DNA of 64,000 nucleotides, taken from contig CALGAO010000089.1 of assembly GCA_937957685.1 (NCBI GenBank), positions 31,131-95,130 on the forward strand, given 5' to 3'. Below are positions 33,600 to 41,815 of this stretch, in pieces (position 1 is the first letter of the stretch; each line of letters starts with the position of its first letter). The stretch is from an uncultured Paenibacillaceae bacterium. GTDB taxonomy: Bacteria > Bacillota > Bacilli > Paenibacillales > DA-C8. A program made the position numbers and the translations under genes. Below the pieces are notes generated by a model. The model made no database searches and was not told where the DNA came from. It saw only the letters and a list, made by a program, of their open reading frames with translations.

Positions 33600-34179
33600 G
33601 CCAAATGCATTCTACCGTTTCTGTCGAGTGATCGTGCGCGCGGTCTATCGCGTGTTGTTCCGCATCGAGGTGATCGGCGCGAGCCGGATACCGCCGAGCG
33701 GCGGCGTCATGTTGTGCTCGAACCACAAGAGCTATTGGGATCCGCTGACGCTGGGCGTCGGCATCGAACGGCCGATCCGCTTCATGGCCAAATCCGAACT
33801 GTTCAAGGTTCCTGTTCTCAACTGGTTGATTCGCGGATTGGGAGCATTCCCTGTGAAGCGCGGACGCGTGAGCAAGGATGCGATTCGCCAATCGCTCAGG
33901 ATGCTTGAGGAAGGTCGGCTCATCGGCATTTTCCCGGAAGGCACGAGGAACAAGGAAGAGCTTGGCATGGCGAAGCGAGGCGCTGCGATGATGGCGATTC
34001 GGTCAGGCGCTTATGTGGTTCCTGCGGCGATCATTGGTGACTATCGGCTGTTCCGCAAGATGAAGGTGGTCTATGCTGAACCGATCCTGGCATCGGAATA
34101 TGAGGCGGACAGGGAAGAAGAGCTGACTGACGCCATCATGTCCAGCATTCATCGGCTGATTGAAGTTCACCAGCGTTGA
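33592..34179 (+). CDS. plsC: 1-acyl-sn-glycerol-3-phosphate acyltransferase
   Basis: 195 residues. The catalytic NHxxxxD motif is N44-H45...D50 (CSNHKSYWDP) and the glycerophosphate site FPEGTR is at 114-119. It makes phosphatidate at the inner face of the membrane; plsY, which makes its substrate, is 4 kb downstream. AAAGGGGAA precedes the ATG, inside the end of cmk. Confidence 0.93.
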   Translation: MDRPNAFYRFCRVIVRAVYRVLFRIEVIGASRIPPSGGVMLCSNHKSYWDPLTLGVGIERPIRFMAKSELFKVPVLNWLIRGLGAFPVKRGRVSKDAIRQSLRMLEEGRLIGIFPEGTRNKEELGMAKRGAAMMAIRSGAYVVPAAIIGDYRLFRKMKVVYAEPILASEYEADREEELTDAIMSSIHRLIEVHQR

Positions 34180-34241
34180 TGGTATGGTTTGATTATCTAT
34201 GATTCATACTAAGCTCAACTCTCATTGACGGTATTGCTGGT

Positions 34242-34271
34242 AAACGATTCGTAACATACCACGAATTGTTT
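34242..34271 (+). repeat. Inverted repeat upstream of the S1-like gene
   Basis: AAACGATTCGT and ACGAATTGTTT, 10 of 11 complementary, 8 bases apart, 46 bases before the gene. Could be an operator or a leader hairpin; the gap of 137 bases holds no clear promoter. Confidence 0.45.
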
Positions 34272-34316
34272 TCATACAATATAGATTGTTTGGATAGTAA
34301 GTGAGGAGGCTACGTC

Positions 34317-35561
34317 ATGTCAAACGAAATCAAAGAACAAGAAATTCAGGAGCAACAAGTTGAGGCAATCGAAACTCAGGATCAGGCACAGCTCGATCCG
34401 GGCACAACGGTGAAAGCCGGCGACATCGTGGAAGGAAAGGTAGTCAAGATCGAAGACAATCAGGTGTTCGTCGATATTGGCTATAAATACGACGGCATTA
34501 TTCCCATCCGTGAATTATCCGCGCTTCATCTGGAGAATGCCGCTGCTGCTGTTGAATTGAATCAAACTGTCACCGTCAAGGTGATCAGCATTAACGATAA
34601 TAAAGAGCAATTGATTCTCTCCAAACGTGCAGTGGACAGCGAACGCGCATGGGATGATCTTCAGGCCAAGTTCGATAATCGCGAGGTGTTCGAAGTTACC
34701 GTCTCCGACGTCGTCAAGGGCGGTCTCGTCGTCGATCTCGGCGTGCGCGCATTCGTCCCGGCATCGATGGTTGAGCGTCACTTCGTGGAAGACTTCTCCG
34801 ACTACAAGGGCAAGAAGCTTCGCGTCAGGATCAAGGAACTGGACCGCGACAGCGGCAAGGTCATCCTGTCCCAGAAGGACGTCCTGGATGAGGAATATGA
34901 GCAGCACAAGAAGCAAGTGCTCAGCTCGCTCAAGGAAGGCGACATTATCGAAGGCACCGTGCAACGCCTGACTTCGTTCGGTGCATTCGTGGATGTGGGC
35001 GGTATCGACGGACTGGTACACATCTCCGAGATGGACTACAAGCACGTTGAGCATCCGTCCGAGGTCGTCAAGGAAGGCGACAAGGTGAAGGTCAAGATCC
35101 TGAAGGTGAATCCGGAGACCGAGAAGATCAGCCTGAGCATCAAGGCTGCCAAGCCGGGTCCGTGGGAGCTCGCCGCAGATCAGTTCAAGATCGGCGACAT
35201 CGTAACGGGAACGGTTCGCAGACTGGTCAGCTTCGGCGCATTTGTGGAAGTGGCACCGGGCGTTGAGGGACTCGTGCACATCTCTCAGATCTCACATCGT
35301 CACATCGGCACTCCGCATGAAGTGCTGAAGGAAGGTCAGGAAGTGAAGGTCAAGATCCTCGACATGAATCTGGCCGAGAAGCGCATCAGCCTGAGCATCA
35401 AGGAGACGGAAGAAGCACCGCCAGCGCCTCCGAAGCCGGAGAGAAGCGCGCGTTATGCGAAGGAGATCAACAACAACGAGAACGTGTCGCTGAACAATCA
35501 GGGTCTGTCGCTGACGCTCGGCGAAGTATTCGGCGACAAGCTGAACGAACTGAGGAAGTAA
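34317..35561 (+). CDS. rpsA: 30S ribosomal protein S1 homologue (four S1 domains, YpfD)
   Basis: 414 residues with four S1 RNA-binding repeats at about 29-100, 115-185, 200-270 and 285-357, each with the G-F-VD/VE-G pattern, for example GAFVDVGGIDGLVHISE. An acidic Gln-rich N-terminus and a short lysine-containing tail flank them. Bacillota versions have fewer repeats than the six of E. coli, and their role in translation initiation is less clear. GAGGAGG precedes the ATG. A terminator follows. Confidence 0.92.
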   Translation: MSNEIKEQEIQEQQVEAIETQDQAQLDPGTTVKAGDIVEGKVVKIEDNQVFVDIGYKYDGIIPIRELSALHLENAAAAVELNQTVTVKVISINDNKEQLILSKRAVDSERAWDDLQAKFDNREVFEVTVSDVVKGGLVVDLGVRAFVPASMVERHFVEDFSDYKGKKLRVRIKELDRDSGKVILSQKDVLDEEYEQHKKQVLSSLKEGDIIEGTVQRLTSFGAFVDVGGIDGLVHISEMDYKHVEHPSEVVKEGDKVKVKILKVNPETEKISLSIKAAKPGPWELAADQFKIGDIVTGTVRRLVSFGAFVEVAPGVEGLVHISQISHRHIGTPHEVLKEGQEVKVKILDMNLAEKRISLSIKETEEAPPAPPKPERSARYAKEINNNENVSLNNQGLSLTLGEVFGDKLNELRK

Positions 35562-35598
35562 TCGACATTCTTGAGGGATGTCCAAGTCCCCAAGTGAC

Positions 35599-35640
35599 AT
35601 GGACGGGATGCCAATACAGGCTCCCGTCCATTCTTATTTC
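35599..35640 (+). terminator. Terminator after rpsA
   Basis: 10-bp stem ATGGACGGGA / TCCCGTCCAT, then TCTTATTTC. Confidence 0.75.
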
Positions 35641-35662
35641 TCCATGTGTTACCGATATGATT

Positions 35663-35935
35663 TTATTCTTTGGATGCGACGACCATGATCTCGATCTCGT
35701 CGAGGTCGATCTGCCGCCTCTTCCAGTTGCCTGCCGTGCCGCCCCAGATATGCTCGACCTTCAGCCCCGCTTGCGTGAACATCTGGATCAGCTCCGACGG
35801 GACATACCTGCGCTCCTTCACTTCCACCTGTTTCCGGCCTTCGGGCAGACCCCATTCGTCGAAATGTCCAGGATATCCATCACCAGAGCTGCATGATAGG
35901 CGATGACGTGAACCGCATAGGTTCACCAGCACCAT
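35663..35935 (-). pseudogene. Remnant of a class I SAM-dependent methyltransferase (C-terminus only)
   Basis: The minus-strand frame encodes HFDEWGLPEG, ERRYVPSELIQMFTQAGLKVEHIWGGTAGNW and DEIEIMVVASKE. This layout resembles the C-terminal end of methyltransferases that finish with a beta strand after a Gly-Gly-Thr turn. No SAM-binding GxGxG part exists, the first 25 residues look like noise, and the upstream DNA is occupied by yphA on the other strand. I read it as a truncated, decayed gene. The family assignment is from memory of similar tails. Confidence 0.5.
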
Positions 35936-35975
35936 CTCATACTATGTCTGATCATGCAGGATAACGGGTGATGAG

Positions 35976-36608
35976 ATGAACGACGGTTTTCTGTCCTATC
36001 TGCTGCTGCTGACCTCAGCCATACTTCTTGCCAGCGGCTGGAAGGAGGCCCTCGCCAGAGACGTCAAGACGCCCGCACTCATCATGTTCTACTTCACCTG
36101 GTGCGCAGGCTTGTTCTGGACAGTGCCGATCTTCCGGAACGGGTATGCGCAAGGTGTCTGTGTGGCTATACTGCTGCTGCTCGCAGGTGTGGCACGCCGC
36201 ACCAGACCGGTCGATCTCTTCTACCTGGCCGCTACCGGTGGCCTGATCGGTGCGGCAGGCTGCTTCATCCGTGGGCTGTACGCCTCAGATCCGGTGCTCA
36301 TCCTGTACGATCCGACCATCGACATCGCGCTTGTCTGCGCCGTGCTGGCCTGGACCGTGTCCCGGGAAACCACCCATCAGGCTGCGGTTGTGACGCTTGT
36401 GCTGCTGATGGTGGATGTGGCGGGTGCGCGCGAGGCGTTGTCCTCCCCTGGTCTGACCTATACGCTCGCGGCTCCCGCCTTCCAGGATGGATGGTGGCTT
36501 GCCCTGTGCGCGGCGAGGATCCTCAGCCTGGCAGGGGAGTGGATCGTCCGGATGCTCTCATCCGGCAGCAGACGGCTGATGCTCTGGATGCGCGGCTTGC
36601 GCCGTTGA
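35976..36608 (+). CDS. yphA: Membrane protein YphA-like
   Basis: 210 residues with about six hydrophobic helices (for example residues 6-22, 35-52, 60-75, 84-100) and a basic C-terminus (MRGLRR). Named by its position between the S1-like gene and der, as in B. subtilis; function unknown. The ATG at 35976 has only a weak site (GGTGATGAG). No signature residues. Confidence 0.65.
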   Translation: MNDGFLSYLLLLTSAILLASGWKEALARDVKTPALIMFYFTWCAGLFWTVPIFRNGYAQGVCVAILLLLAGVARRTRPVDLFYLAATGGLIGAAGCFIRGLYASDPVLILYDPTIDIALVCAVLAWTVSRETTHQAAVVTLVLLMVDVAGAREALSSPGLTYTLAAPAFQDGWWLALCAARILSLAGEWIVRMLSSGSRRLMLWMRGLRR

Positions 36609-36712
36609 ATGAGACTGCCTTGGCTCTGTCGTCAATCGTTAAGCCAAAGAGAATAGCCAATGGCGGTTATTTTTGCTATGATGAGTAACGGAGCATTGGA
36701 GGTGTATACATA

Positions 36713-38038
36713 ATGGCAAAACCGGTTGTCGCTATTGTTGGCCGCCCGAACGTAGGCAAATCGACGCTGTTCAATAGAATGATCGGCGAGCGGCTTGCAA
36801 TCGTGGAGGATAAACCGGGTGTAACTCGTGACCGGATCTACGGGACGGCGGAGTGGAACGGCGTTTCGTTCAGCATCATTGACACCGGAGGGATCGAGAT
36901 CCAGGGCGAGGATGTGATCCTGAAGTCGATCAGGGCACAGGCCGAGCTGGCCATTGACGAGGCGGACAGCATCATCTTCGTCGTGGACGGCAAGGCCGGC
37001 ATGACGCCTTCCGACCAGGAGGTGGCAGAGCTTCTCTATCGGTCCAACAAACCTGTCGTGCTGGCGGTGAACAAGATCGATAACCTGAAGCGGCAGGAAG
37101 ATATTTATGAATTTTACTCGCTGGGCTTCGGAGACGTGGTCGGTGTCTCAGGGGTTCATGGCACCGGAATCGGCGATCTGCTGGATGCGGTCGTGCGGCA
37201 TCTCCCGGAAGGCGAAGCGGACGAGTACGATGAGGATGTGATCAGGATCGCGCTGATCGGTCGGCCGAACGTCGGCAAATCGTCGCTTGTGAACGCGATC
37301 CTGGGCGAGGAGCGGGTGATCGTCAGCGACATCGCCGGAACGACGCGCGATGCGATCGACACGCCCTTCGAGAGAGATGGCCATCGTTACGTGTTGATCG
37401 ATACGGCGGGCATACGCAAGAAGGGCAAGATCTATGAGCAGACGGAGAAATATTCCGTCATGCGCGCGATGAAAGCGATCGAGCGATCGGATGTGGTGCT
37501 GATCGTGCTGAACGCGCAGGAAGGCATCATCGAGCAGGACAAGCATATCGCGGGATACGCCCATGAAGCCGGCAAGGCCTGCATCTTCGTCGTGAACAAA
37601 TGGGATACGATCGAGAAGGACGACAAGACGCTCCACCAATTCGAGCGCAGGATCAGGGAGCAGTTCCTGTTCATGACCTATGCGCCGATCGTGTTCGTCT
37701 CCGCCAGGACCAGGCAGCGTCTGAACCGCATATTGCCGATGGTCGAGCACGTGGCGGAACAGCATGCGATGCGCGTGGTGACGCATGTGCTCAACGACGT
37801 GATCAGCGATGCGGTGGCGATGGCCGCTCCGCCGTCCGACAAGGGGCGCAGGCTGCGGATCAATTATGCGACGCAGGTCAGCGTGAAGCCGCCAACCTTC
37901 ATCCTGTTCGTGAACGATCCGGAATTGATGCATTTTTCATATGAGCGTTATATCGAGAACAAGCTGCGCGACGCATTCCGCTTCGAGGGAACGCCGATTC
38001 GCATCTTCACGCGCAGAAAATCCGAATCCTCGGATTAA
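36713..38038 (+). CDS. der: Ribosome biogenesis GTPase Der (EngA)
   Basis: 441 residues with tandem GTPase domains. G1 motifs GRPNVGKST at 10-18 and GRPNVGKSS near 183-191, DTGG and DTAG switch II motifs, NKID and NKWD base-recognition motifs, and a C-terminal KH-like domain that binds 23S rRNA. Essential for 50S assembly. GGAGGTG precedes the ATG. Confidence 0.97.
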   Translation: MAKPVVAIVGRPNVGKSTLFNRMIGERLAIVEDKPGVTRDRIYGTAEWNGVSFSIIDTGGIEIQGEDVILKSIRAQAELAIDEADSIIFVVDGKAGMTPSDQEVAELLYRSNKPVVLAVNKIDNLKRQEDIYEFYSLGFGDVVGVSGVHGTGIGDLLDAVVRHLPEGEADEYDEDVIRIALIGRPNVGKSSLVNAILGEERVIVSDIAGTTRDAIDTPFERDGHRYVLIDTAGIRKKGKIYEQTEKYSVMRAMKAIERSDVVLIVLNAQEGIIEQDKHIAGYAHEAGKACIFVVNKWDTIEKDDKTLHQFERRIREQFLFMTYAPIVFVSARTRQRLNRILPMVEHVAEQHAMRVVTHVLNDVISDAVAMAAPPSDKGRRLRINYATQVSVKPPTFILFVNDPELMHFSYERYIENKLRDAFRFEGTPIRIFTRRKSESSD

Positions 38039-38063
38039 CTAAAGCCCAGGGAGAGGTTACAAA

Positions 38064-38663
38064 TTGAAGATCCTGATAGCCATTGTGCTCAGCTACCTGC
38101 TGGGCTCGATCATGTTCAGCCTGATCATAGGCAAGCTGCTGAAGGGCGTGGATATTCGCAAGCACGGCAGCGGCAATGCGGGGGCGACGAACACGCTGCG
38201 CGTGCTGGGGCTCGTGCCTGCGATCATCGTGTTCGCCCTGGACATCAGCAAGGGCATCACCGCCGTGCTGATCGGCGATTGGCTGACGGATGGGAACCTG
38301 TGGGCGACGGTCGGCTGCGGCCTGGCGGCGATCGTGGGCCATAACTGGCCGATCTTCTTCCGGTTCCGTGGCGGCAAAGGCATCGCGACCACGATCGGCG
38401 TCGTCGCCGTGCTCAGCTTCGTGCCGGCCGCCTGCGCCGGGGCGATCGCCATCGCCTCGGTCGCCATCACGCGATACGTCTCGCTGGGCTCGCTGATCTT
38501 CACAGCGCTGATGCCCATCTCGGCGCTCCTCTTCCGGGAGCCGATCGAGATCATCGCGGCGATGCTCGTCATTCTCGTGTTCGCCTTCTACAGGCATCGC
38601 TCCAACATCGTCCGTCTGGTGCGGGGCGAGGAGAACAAGTTAGGCCAGAAGCACAGAGTCTGA
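38064..38663 (+). CDS. plsY: Glycerol-3-phosphate acyltransferase PlsY
   Basis: 199 residues, five membrane helices, with the three conserved PlsY motifs: GSGNAGATNTLR, GHNWPIFFRFRGGKGIATTIGV and a final GEENKLGQK tail. It transfers the acyl group from acyl-phosphate to glycerol 3-phosphate. The TTG start at 38064 follows GGGAGAGG. Located between der and gpsA, so G3P formation and its acylation sit together; B. subtilis has plsY elsewhere. Confidence 0.93.
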   Translation: MKILIAIVLSYLLGSIMFSLIIGKLLKGVDIRKHGSGNAGATNTLRVLGLVPAIIVFALDISKGITAVLIGDWLTDGNLWATVGCGLAAIVGHNWPIFFRFRGGKGIATTIGVVAVLSFVPAACAGAIAIASVAITRYVSLGSLIFTALMPISALLFREPIEIIAAMLVILVFAFYRHRSNIVRLVRGEENKLGQKHRV

Positions 38664-38744
38664 GGCAAGATCGATGAGTCAACCACATGCTCAGCCCGAA
38701 AGGCTGGATCACATGAACCAGAGCATACATAGGAGGAGAGTCTG

Positions 38745-39788
38745 TTGCCCGATCAAGTTGCGGTACTGGTAGCCGGAAGCTGGGGAACAGCGCTTGCGCA
38801 GGTGCTCCAGGAGAACGGTCATCATACGATCATCTGGACGCGCAATCCCGCACAGGCTGAAGAGATCAATACCCGTCACACGAACAGCAAATATCTGCCT
38901 GACATCCAGCTCCCTGCTGGTCTCAAGGCGACGACGAGCATGGAGGAAGCAGTCTCCGGTGCAAGAGCGGTCATCATCGTGGCGCCTTCCTCGTCGATGC
39001 GCGAGGTTGTCAGACAGGCCGCCCCCTTCATCAAGGTAGACATGCTGCTCGTCCATGCCACCAAGGGCTTCGAGCGCAGCACTCTGAAACGCATGTCGCA
39101 GGTGATCGCCGATGAGCTTCTGCATTATGAAGCCAGACGGATCTGTGTGCTGTCGGGGCCGAGCCATGCGGAGGAAGTGGTCAGGCGCTGCCCGACGACG
39201 GTGGTGGTCGCCTCCGCAGATCCGGAAGCGGCTGAGACGGCCCAGGACCTGTTTATCAATTCCTATTTTCGCGTCTATACCAATCCGGACCTGCTTGGTG
39301 TCGAGATCAGCGGTGCGCTGAAGAACATCATCGCGCTCGGCGCGGGCATGTCGGACGGCCTGGGGTACGGGGACAACGCCAAGGCGGCGCTGCTGACGCG
39401 CGGCCTCGCGGAGATCACGCGCCTCGGCATCGCCATGCAGGCCAATCCGATGACCTTCGCCGGGCTGTCGGGGATCGGCGATCTGGTCGTCACCTGCACG
39501 AGTCGCCACAGCCGCAACTGGCGTGCCGGCTACATGCTGGCGCAGGGGAAGTCAACGGATGAGGTGCTGCAGGAGATGGGCATGGTCGTGGAAGGCATCC
39601 ATACGACGAGAGCCGCCTATCAGCTGGCGCAGGATTATCAGGTGACCATGCCGATCACCTGCGAGCTGCATGCCGTTCTGTTCTCCGGCAAGTGTCCGAG
39701 AGTTGCGGTGGAAGACCTGATGGGTCGCGGCAGAACGCATGAGATCGAGGAGATCGCTCGCAACAGCAGCCTGAATTGGATGAAATAA
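38745..39788 (+). CDS. gpsA: NAD(P)H-dependent glycerol-3-phosphate dehydrogenase
   Basis: 347 residues. Makes sn-glycerol 3-phosphate for phospholipids. Conserved parts are HATKGFE, SGPSHAEEV, ISGALKNIIALGAG with the catalytic lysine and GLSGIGDLVVTC. The dinucleotide motif, usually GAGSWG, reads VAGSWG: the first glycine is a valine (codon GTA). TTG start with AGGAGGAG upstream. Probably co-transcribed with plsY. Confidence 0.94.
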   Translation: MPDQVAVLVAGSWGTALAQVLQENGHHTIIWTRNPAQAEEINTRHTNSKYLPDIQLPAGLKATTSMEEAVSGARAVIIVAPSSSMREVVRQAAPFIKVDMLLVHATKGFERSTLKRMSQVIADELLHYEARRICVLSGPSHAEEVVRRCPTTVVVASADPEAAETAQDLFINSYFRVYTNPDLLGVEISGALKNIIALGAGMSDGLGYGDNAKAALLTRGLAEITRLGIAMQANPMTFAGLSGIGDLVVTCTSRHSRNWRAGYMLAQGKSTDEVLQEMGMVVEGIHTTRAAYQLAQDYQVTMPITCELHAVLFSGKCPRVAVEDLMGRGRTHEIEEIARNSSLNWMK

Positions 39789-39861
39789 CCGGTAGCTTAG
39801 CCTATACCAATCCTCCCGTCTGCTCATAAGATGGAGCAAACGTTAGTGGGGAGGTAACCGG

Positions 39862-40143
39862 ATGGTAAAGCGGAATCTATCGAGTGATGTACTTAAGCTT
39901 GTTAACAATAAAACAGGTAAAAAAGTTTCACCGACAGATGTTAAACGGCTCGCCGGCAAGGTCACGCAGAAGACGATGCAGGACGAGGCGCAGCTGCGCA
40001 AGCTGATCAAGCAGGTCGGCGCCCTGGTGAATGTCAACGTATCCGAGCAATTGACCAATGAGATCGTGCAAGCCGTTCGCAAGAGCGGGATGAATCCTTC
40101 CAATCTCGATCAGATGATCAGGATGATGACGGGCAGGAGATAA
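39862..40143 (+). CDS. spoVIF: Stage VI sporulation protein F
   Basis: 93 residues, basic and helical. The segment VSPTDVKRLAGKVTQKTMQDEAQLRKLIKQV matches the SpoVIF family, whose B. subtilis member is needed for late coat assembly and germination. GGGGAGGT precedes the ATG. Located directly after gpsA, unlike in B. subtilis. Confidence 0.82.
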   Translation: MVKRNLSSDVLKLVNNKTGKKVSPTDVKRLAGKVTQKTMQDEAQLRKLIKQVGALVNVNVSEQLTNEIVQAVRKSGMNPSNLDQMIRMMTGRR

Positions 40144-40157
40144 ACTTGAATCTAACG

Positions 40158-40196
40158 CGGAGGCTGTCAGCGGAAGCTGCGGCCTCTTCCTTGTTT
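40158..40196 (+). terminator. Terminator-like hairpin after spoVIF
   Basis: GGAGGC...GCCTC outer stem with an inner CAGC-GGAA-GCTG hairpin, followed by TTCCTTGTTT. Confidence 0.55.
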
Positions 40197-40217
40197 CACA
40201 GGATCTTCATAAGCCAA

Positions 40218-40248
40218 TTGAACCTCCCATCACGATCTGTGCTATAAT
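40218..40248 (+). promoter_or_regulatory. Promoter upstream of yphE
   Basis: TTGAAC, 19 bases, TATAAT with TGC in front (extended -10). Confidence 0.6.
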
Positions 40249-40295
40249 CTATCATGGTGTGCCGTATACTACAGACTGGATTGGAGTAAGATATC

Positions 40296-40475
40296 ATGGA
40301 CGCAATGACGAAGATGTGGATCTCCTTCGGCGCGATCGGCCTGCTGCTCCTTGCCTCCGGCATCGTCTCCTTCGCCAGGGCCAGGACGAAAGGCTTCTTG
40401 CGCGTGATTCTGACGATCGTCGCTGTGATCGCACTGATCTACGGTGTCATACTTGGTTACATATCCATCATGTAA
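40296..40475 (+). CDS. yphE: DUF2768 small membrane protein (YphE)
   Basis: 59 residues with two membrane helices (about 8-26 and 36-56) joined by a basic turn (RARTKG). Size, topology and the position before yphF and spoIVA match B. subtilis YphE. GGAG lies 9 bases before the ATG. Function unknown; a sporulation role is suggested only by context. Confidence 0.72.
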   Translation: MDAMTKMWISFGAIGLLLLASGIVSFARARTKGFLRVILTIVAVIALIYGVILGYISIM

Positions 40476-40520
40476 CGTCCTGTCGACGTTCATGGAGATC
40501 ATTCGGAAAGGAAGAATACC

Positions 40521-40868
40521 ATGCCGCTAGTAACGTTTCTTCCGGACAATCACACGGTCAGCGTGAAGAGCGGAGTCACCGTCCTCAGCGCGGCGTTGCG
40601 TCATCGCATCCCGTTCCGCACGAGGTGCGGCGGCCAGGCCTCCTGCCTCATGTGCAAGGTGCTCGTCCTGGACGAATCGTCCAGAGCAGCGCTGTCCGCT
40701 CCGAATCCCCGGGAGGAGAGGAGGCTGGGCGACAAGCTGGATCAAGGCTATCGTCTCGCCTGTCAGGCTCTGATCCGGTCCGATGCCACCATCACCATCC
40801 CGGAGGACCCGCTGAAGGCGATCGTCCGGGCGAAGCTGGCGAACATGGAACAGGAGGATCTATGGTGA
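40521..40868 (+). CDS. 2Fe-2S ferredoxin
   Basis: 115 residues with a plant/adrenodoxin-like beta-grasp fold: CGGQASCLMC gives C-x5-C-x2-C and a fourth cysteine follows in RLACQA. It should carry one 2Fe-2S cluster and act in cytoplasmic electron transfer; the partner is unknown. GGAAAGGAAG precedes the ATG. It sits between yphE and yphF, where B. subtilis has no such gene, and overlaps yphF by 7 bases. Confidence 0.85.
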   Translation: MPLVTFLPDNHTVSVKSGVTVLSAALRHRIPFRTRCGGQASCLMCKVLVLDESSRAALSAPNPREERRLGDKLDQGYRLACQALIRSDATITIPEDPLKAIVRAKLANMEQEDLW

Positions 40869-41572
40869 AGTTTAGAACTTGGGCGGCGCCGCTCTGCTTG
40901 CTCATGACGGTCATGCTGCTGGCCGGCTGCGGCAAGCCGATGTCCGCTTCCGTTTCGCCGCAGGAGACGGTGCCGATCGTCCAGGCGGCTGTGGATCGTT
41001 ACGTGCTCAGCCATGTGACCCCGCCGGTCAAGAAGCGTGCCGGAGAGGTGGGCTATTACGAGCAGTACCCGATCGATTTCCGGTTGCTCAGGCAGACGCT
41101 GCAGCTGTCGGAGGTTCCGGCCAACGCGTACGAGAACGGAGGACCTTATTACTACGTCCTGCTGTATGAAGGCGGCGGATGGCACGTCAAGCTGATCGAG
41201 ATGTCGGTCTGGCAGACGGTTACCGACATCCAGGCGAAGGCGACGGACTACTATGCCAGGACCGGCGTCCTGCCGGCGGGGGAGCCTGTGGCAAGCGGCG
41301 TGTACAAGCTCGATGCGGCTGCGCTGGGCCTTGAGAGCGATCGGGTGCGCAGCGTCTATTCCCCGCAGCAACTGCCGCTGGTCATCAGTGAGGATGGCAC
41401 GGTCGGGATCGACTACGCCTTCGAGATCATGCGCATGATCCAGTCGCTCGGAGACGGCTTTGAACCGCCGAAGGACCTGCGCGATGTGCTGACGGCCAAT
41501 TCCTATCTGGTGCCTGTTCACTCCTTCCCTTATATCTGGGAGAACGGTGAGCCGGTGCTCCGCCTTCCCTGA
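40862..41572 (+). CDS. yphF: Lipoprotein YphF-like
   Basis: 236 residues with a lipoprotein signal (LLAGC, lipidated C23) and a soluble outside domain rich in Tyr and Val (YYEQYPIDFRLL, GGPYYYVLLYEGGGWHVKLIEM). Located just before spoIVA, as yphF in B. subtilis. Function unknown. ATG 40862 follows CAGGAGGAT and overlaps the ferredoxin gene. The frame is open far upstream but that part is a shadow. Confidence 0.75.
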   Translation: MVKFRTWAAPLCLLMTVMLLAGCGKPMSASVSPQETVPIVQAAVDRYVLSHVTPPVKKRAGEVGYYEQYPIDFRLLRQTLQLSEVPANAYENGGPYYYVLLYEGGGWHVKLIEMSVWQTVTDIQAKATDYYARTGVLPAGEPVASGVYKLDAAALGLESDRVRSVYSPQQLPLVISEDGTVGIDYAFEIMRMIQSLGDGFEPPKDLRDVLTANSYLVPVHSFPYIWENGEPVLRLP

Positions 41573-41612
41573 GCCGGCGGGGAAGGTCCACTGACCATAC
41601 GGATTTTCTGCG

Positions 41613-41641
41613 ATAACGCCTGTCACGGCGTTATTTTTTTG
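41613..41641 (+). terminator. Intrinsic terminator after yphF
   Basis: Stem ATAACGCC / GGCGTTAT, loop TGTCAC, then a run of seven T residues. Confidence 0.9.
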
Positions 41642-41730
41642 TTTCCCGGTTGCATATCTATCAAATGGCGGTCATATATTGACCCAGAACCTAAAGCCAG
41701 GACTTCTCGCAGCAGCGGCTTGCCCGCGAA

Positions 41731-41761
41731 AAATAAGGCATAAACGGATGCCGCATACATA
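41731..41761 (+). promoter_or_regulatory. Possible SigE promoter of spoIVA
   Basis: AAATAAG and CATACATA about 14 bases apart resemble the SigE -35 and -10 (CATACAnT). spoIVA is SigE-dependent in B. subtilis. Weak motif. Confidence 0.35.
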
Positions 41762-41815
41762 TATTGTTACTAGTCCATTTGATAGTACGAGTTCTGTAAC
41801 AGGGAGGAGATCTCA

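Noticed and set aside
40259..40861. Upstream extension of the yphF frame
   Set aside because: It lies over yphE and the ferredoxin gene in another frame; the lipoprotein signal begins at 40862.
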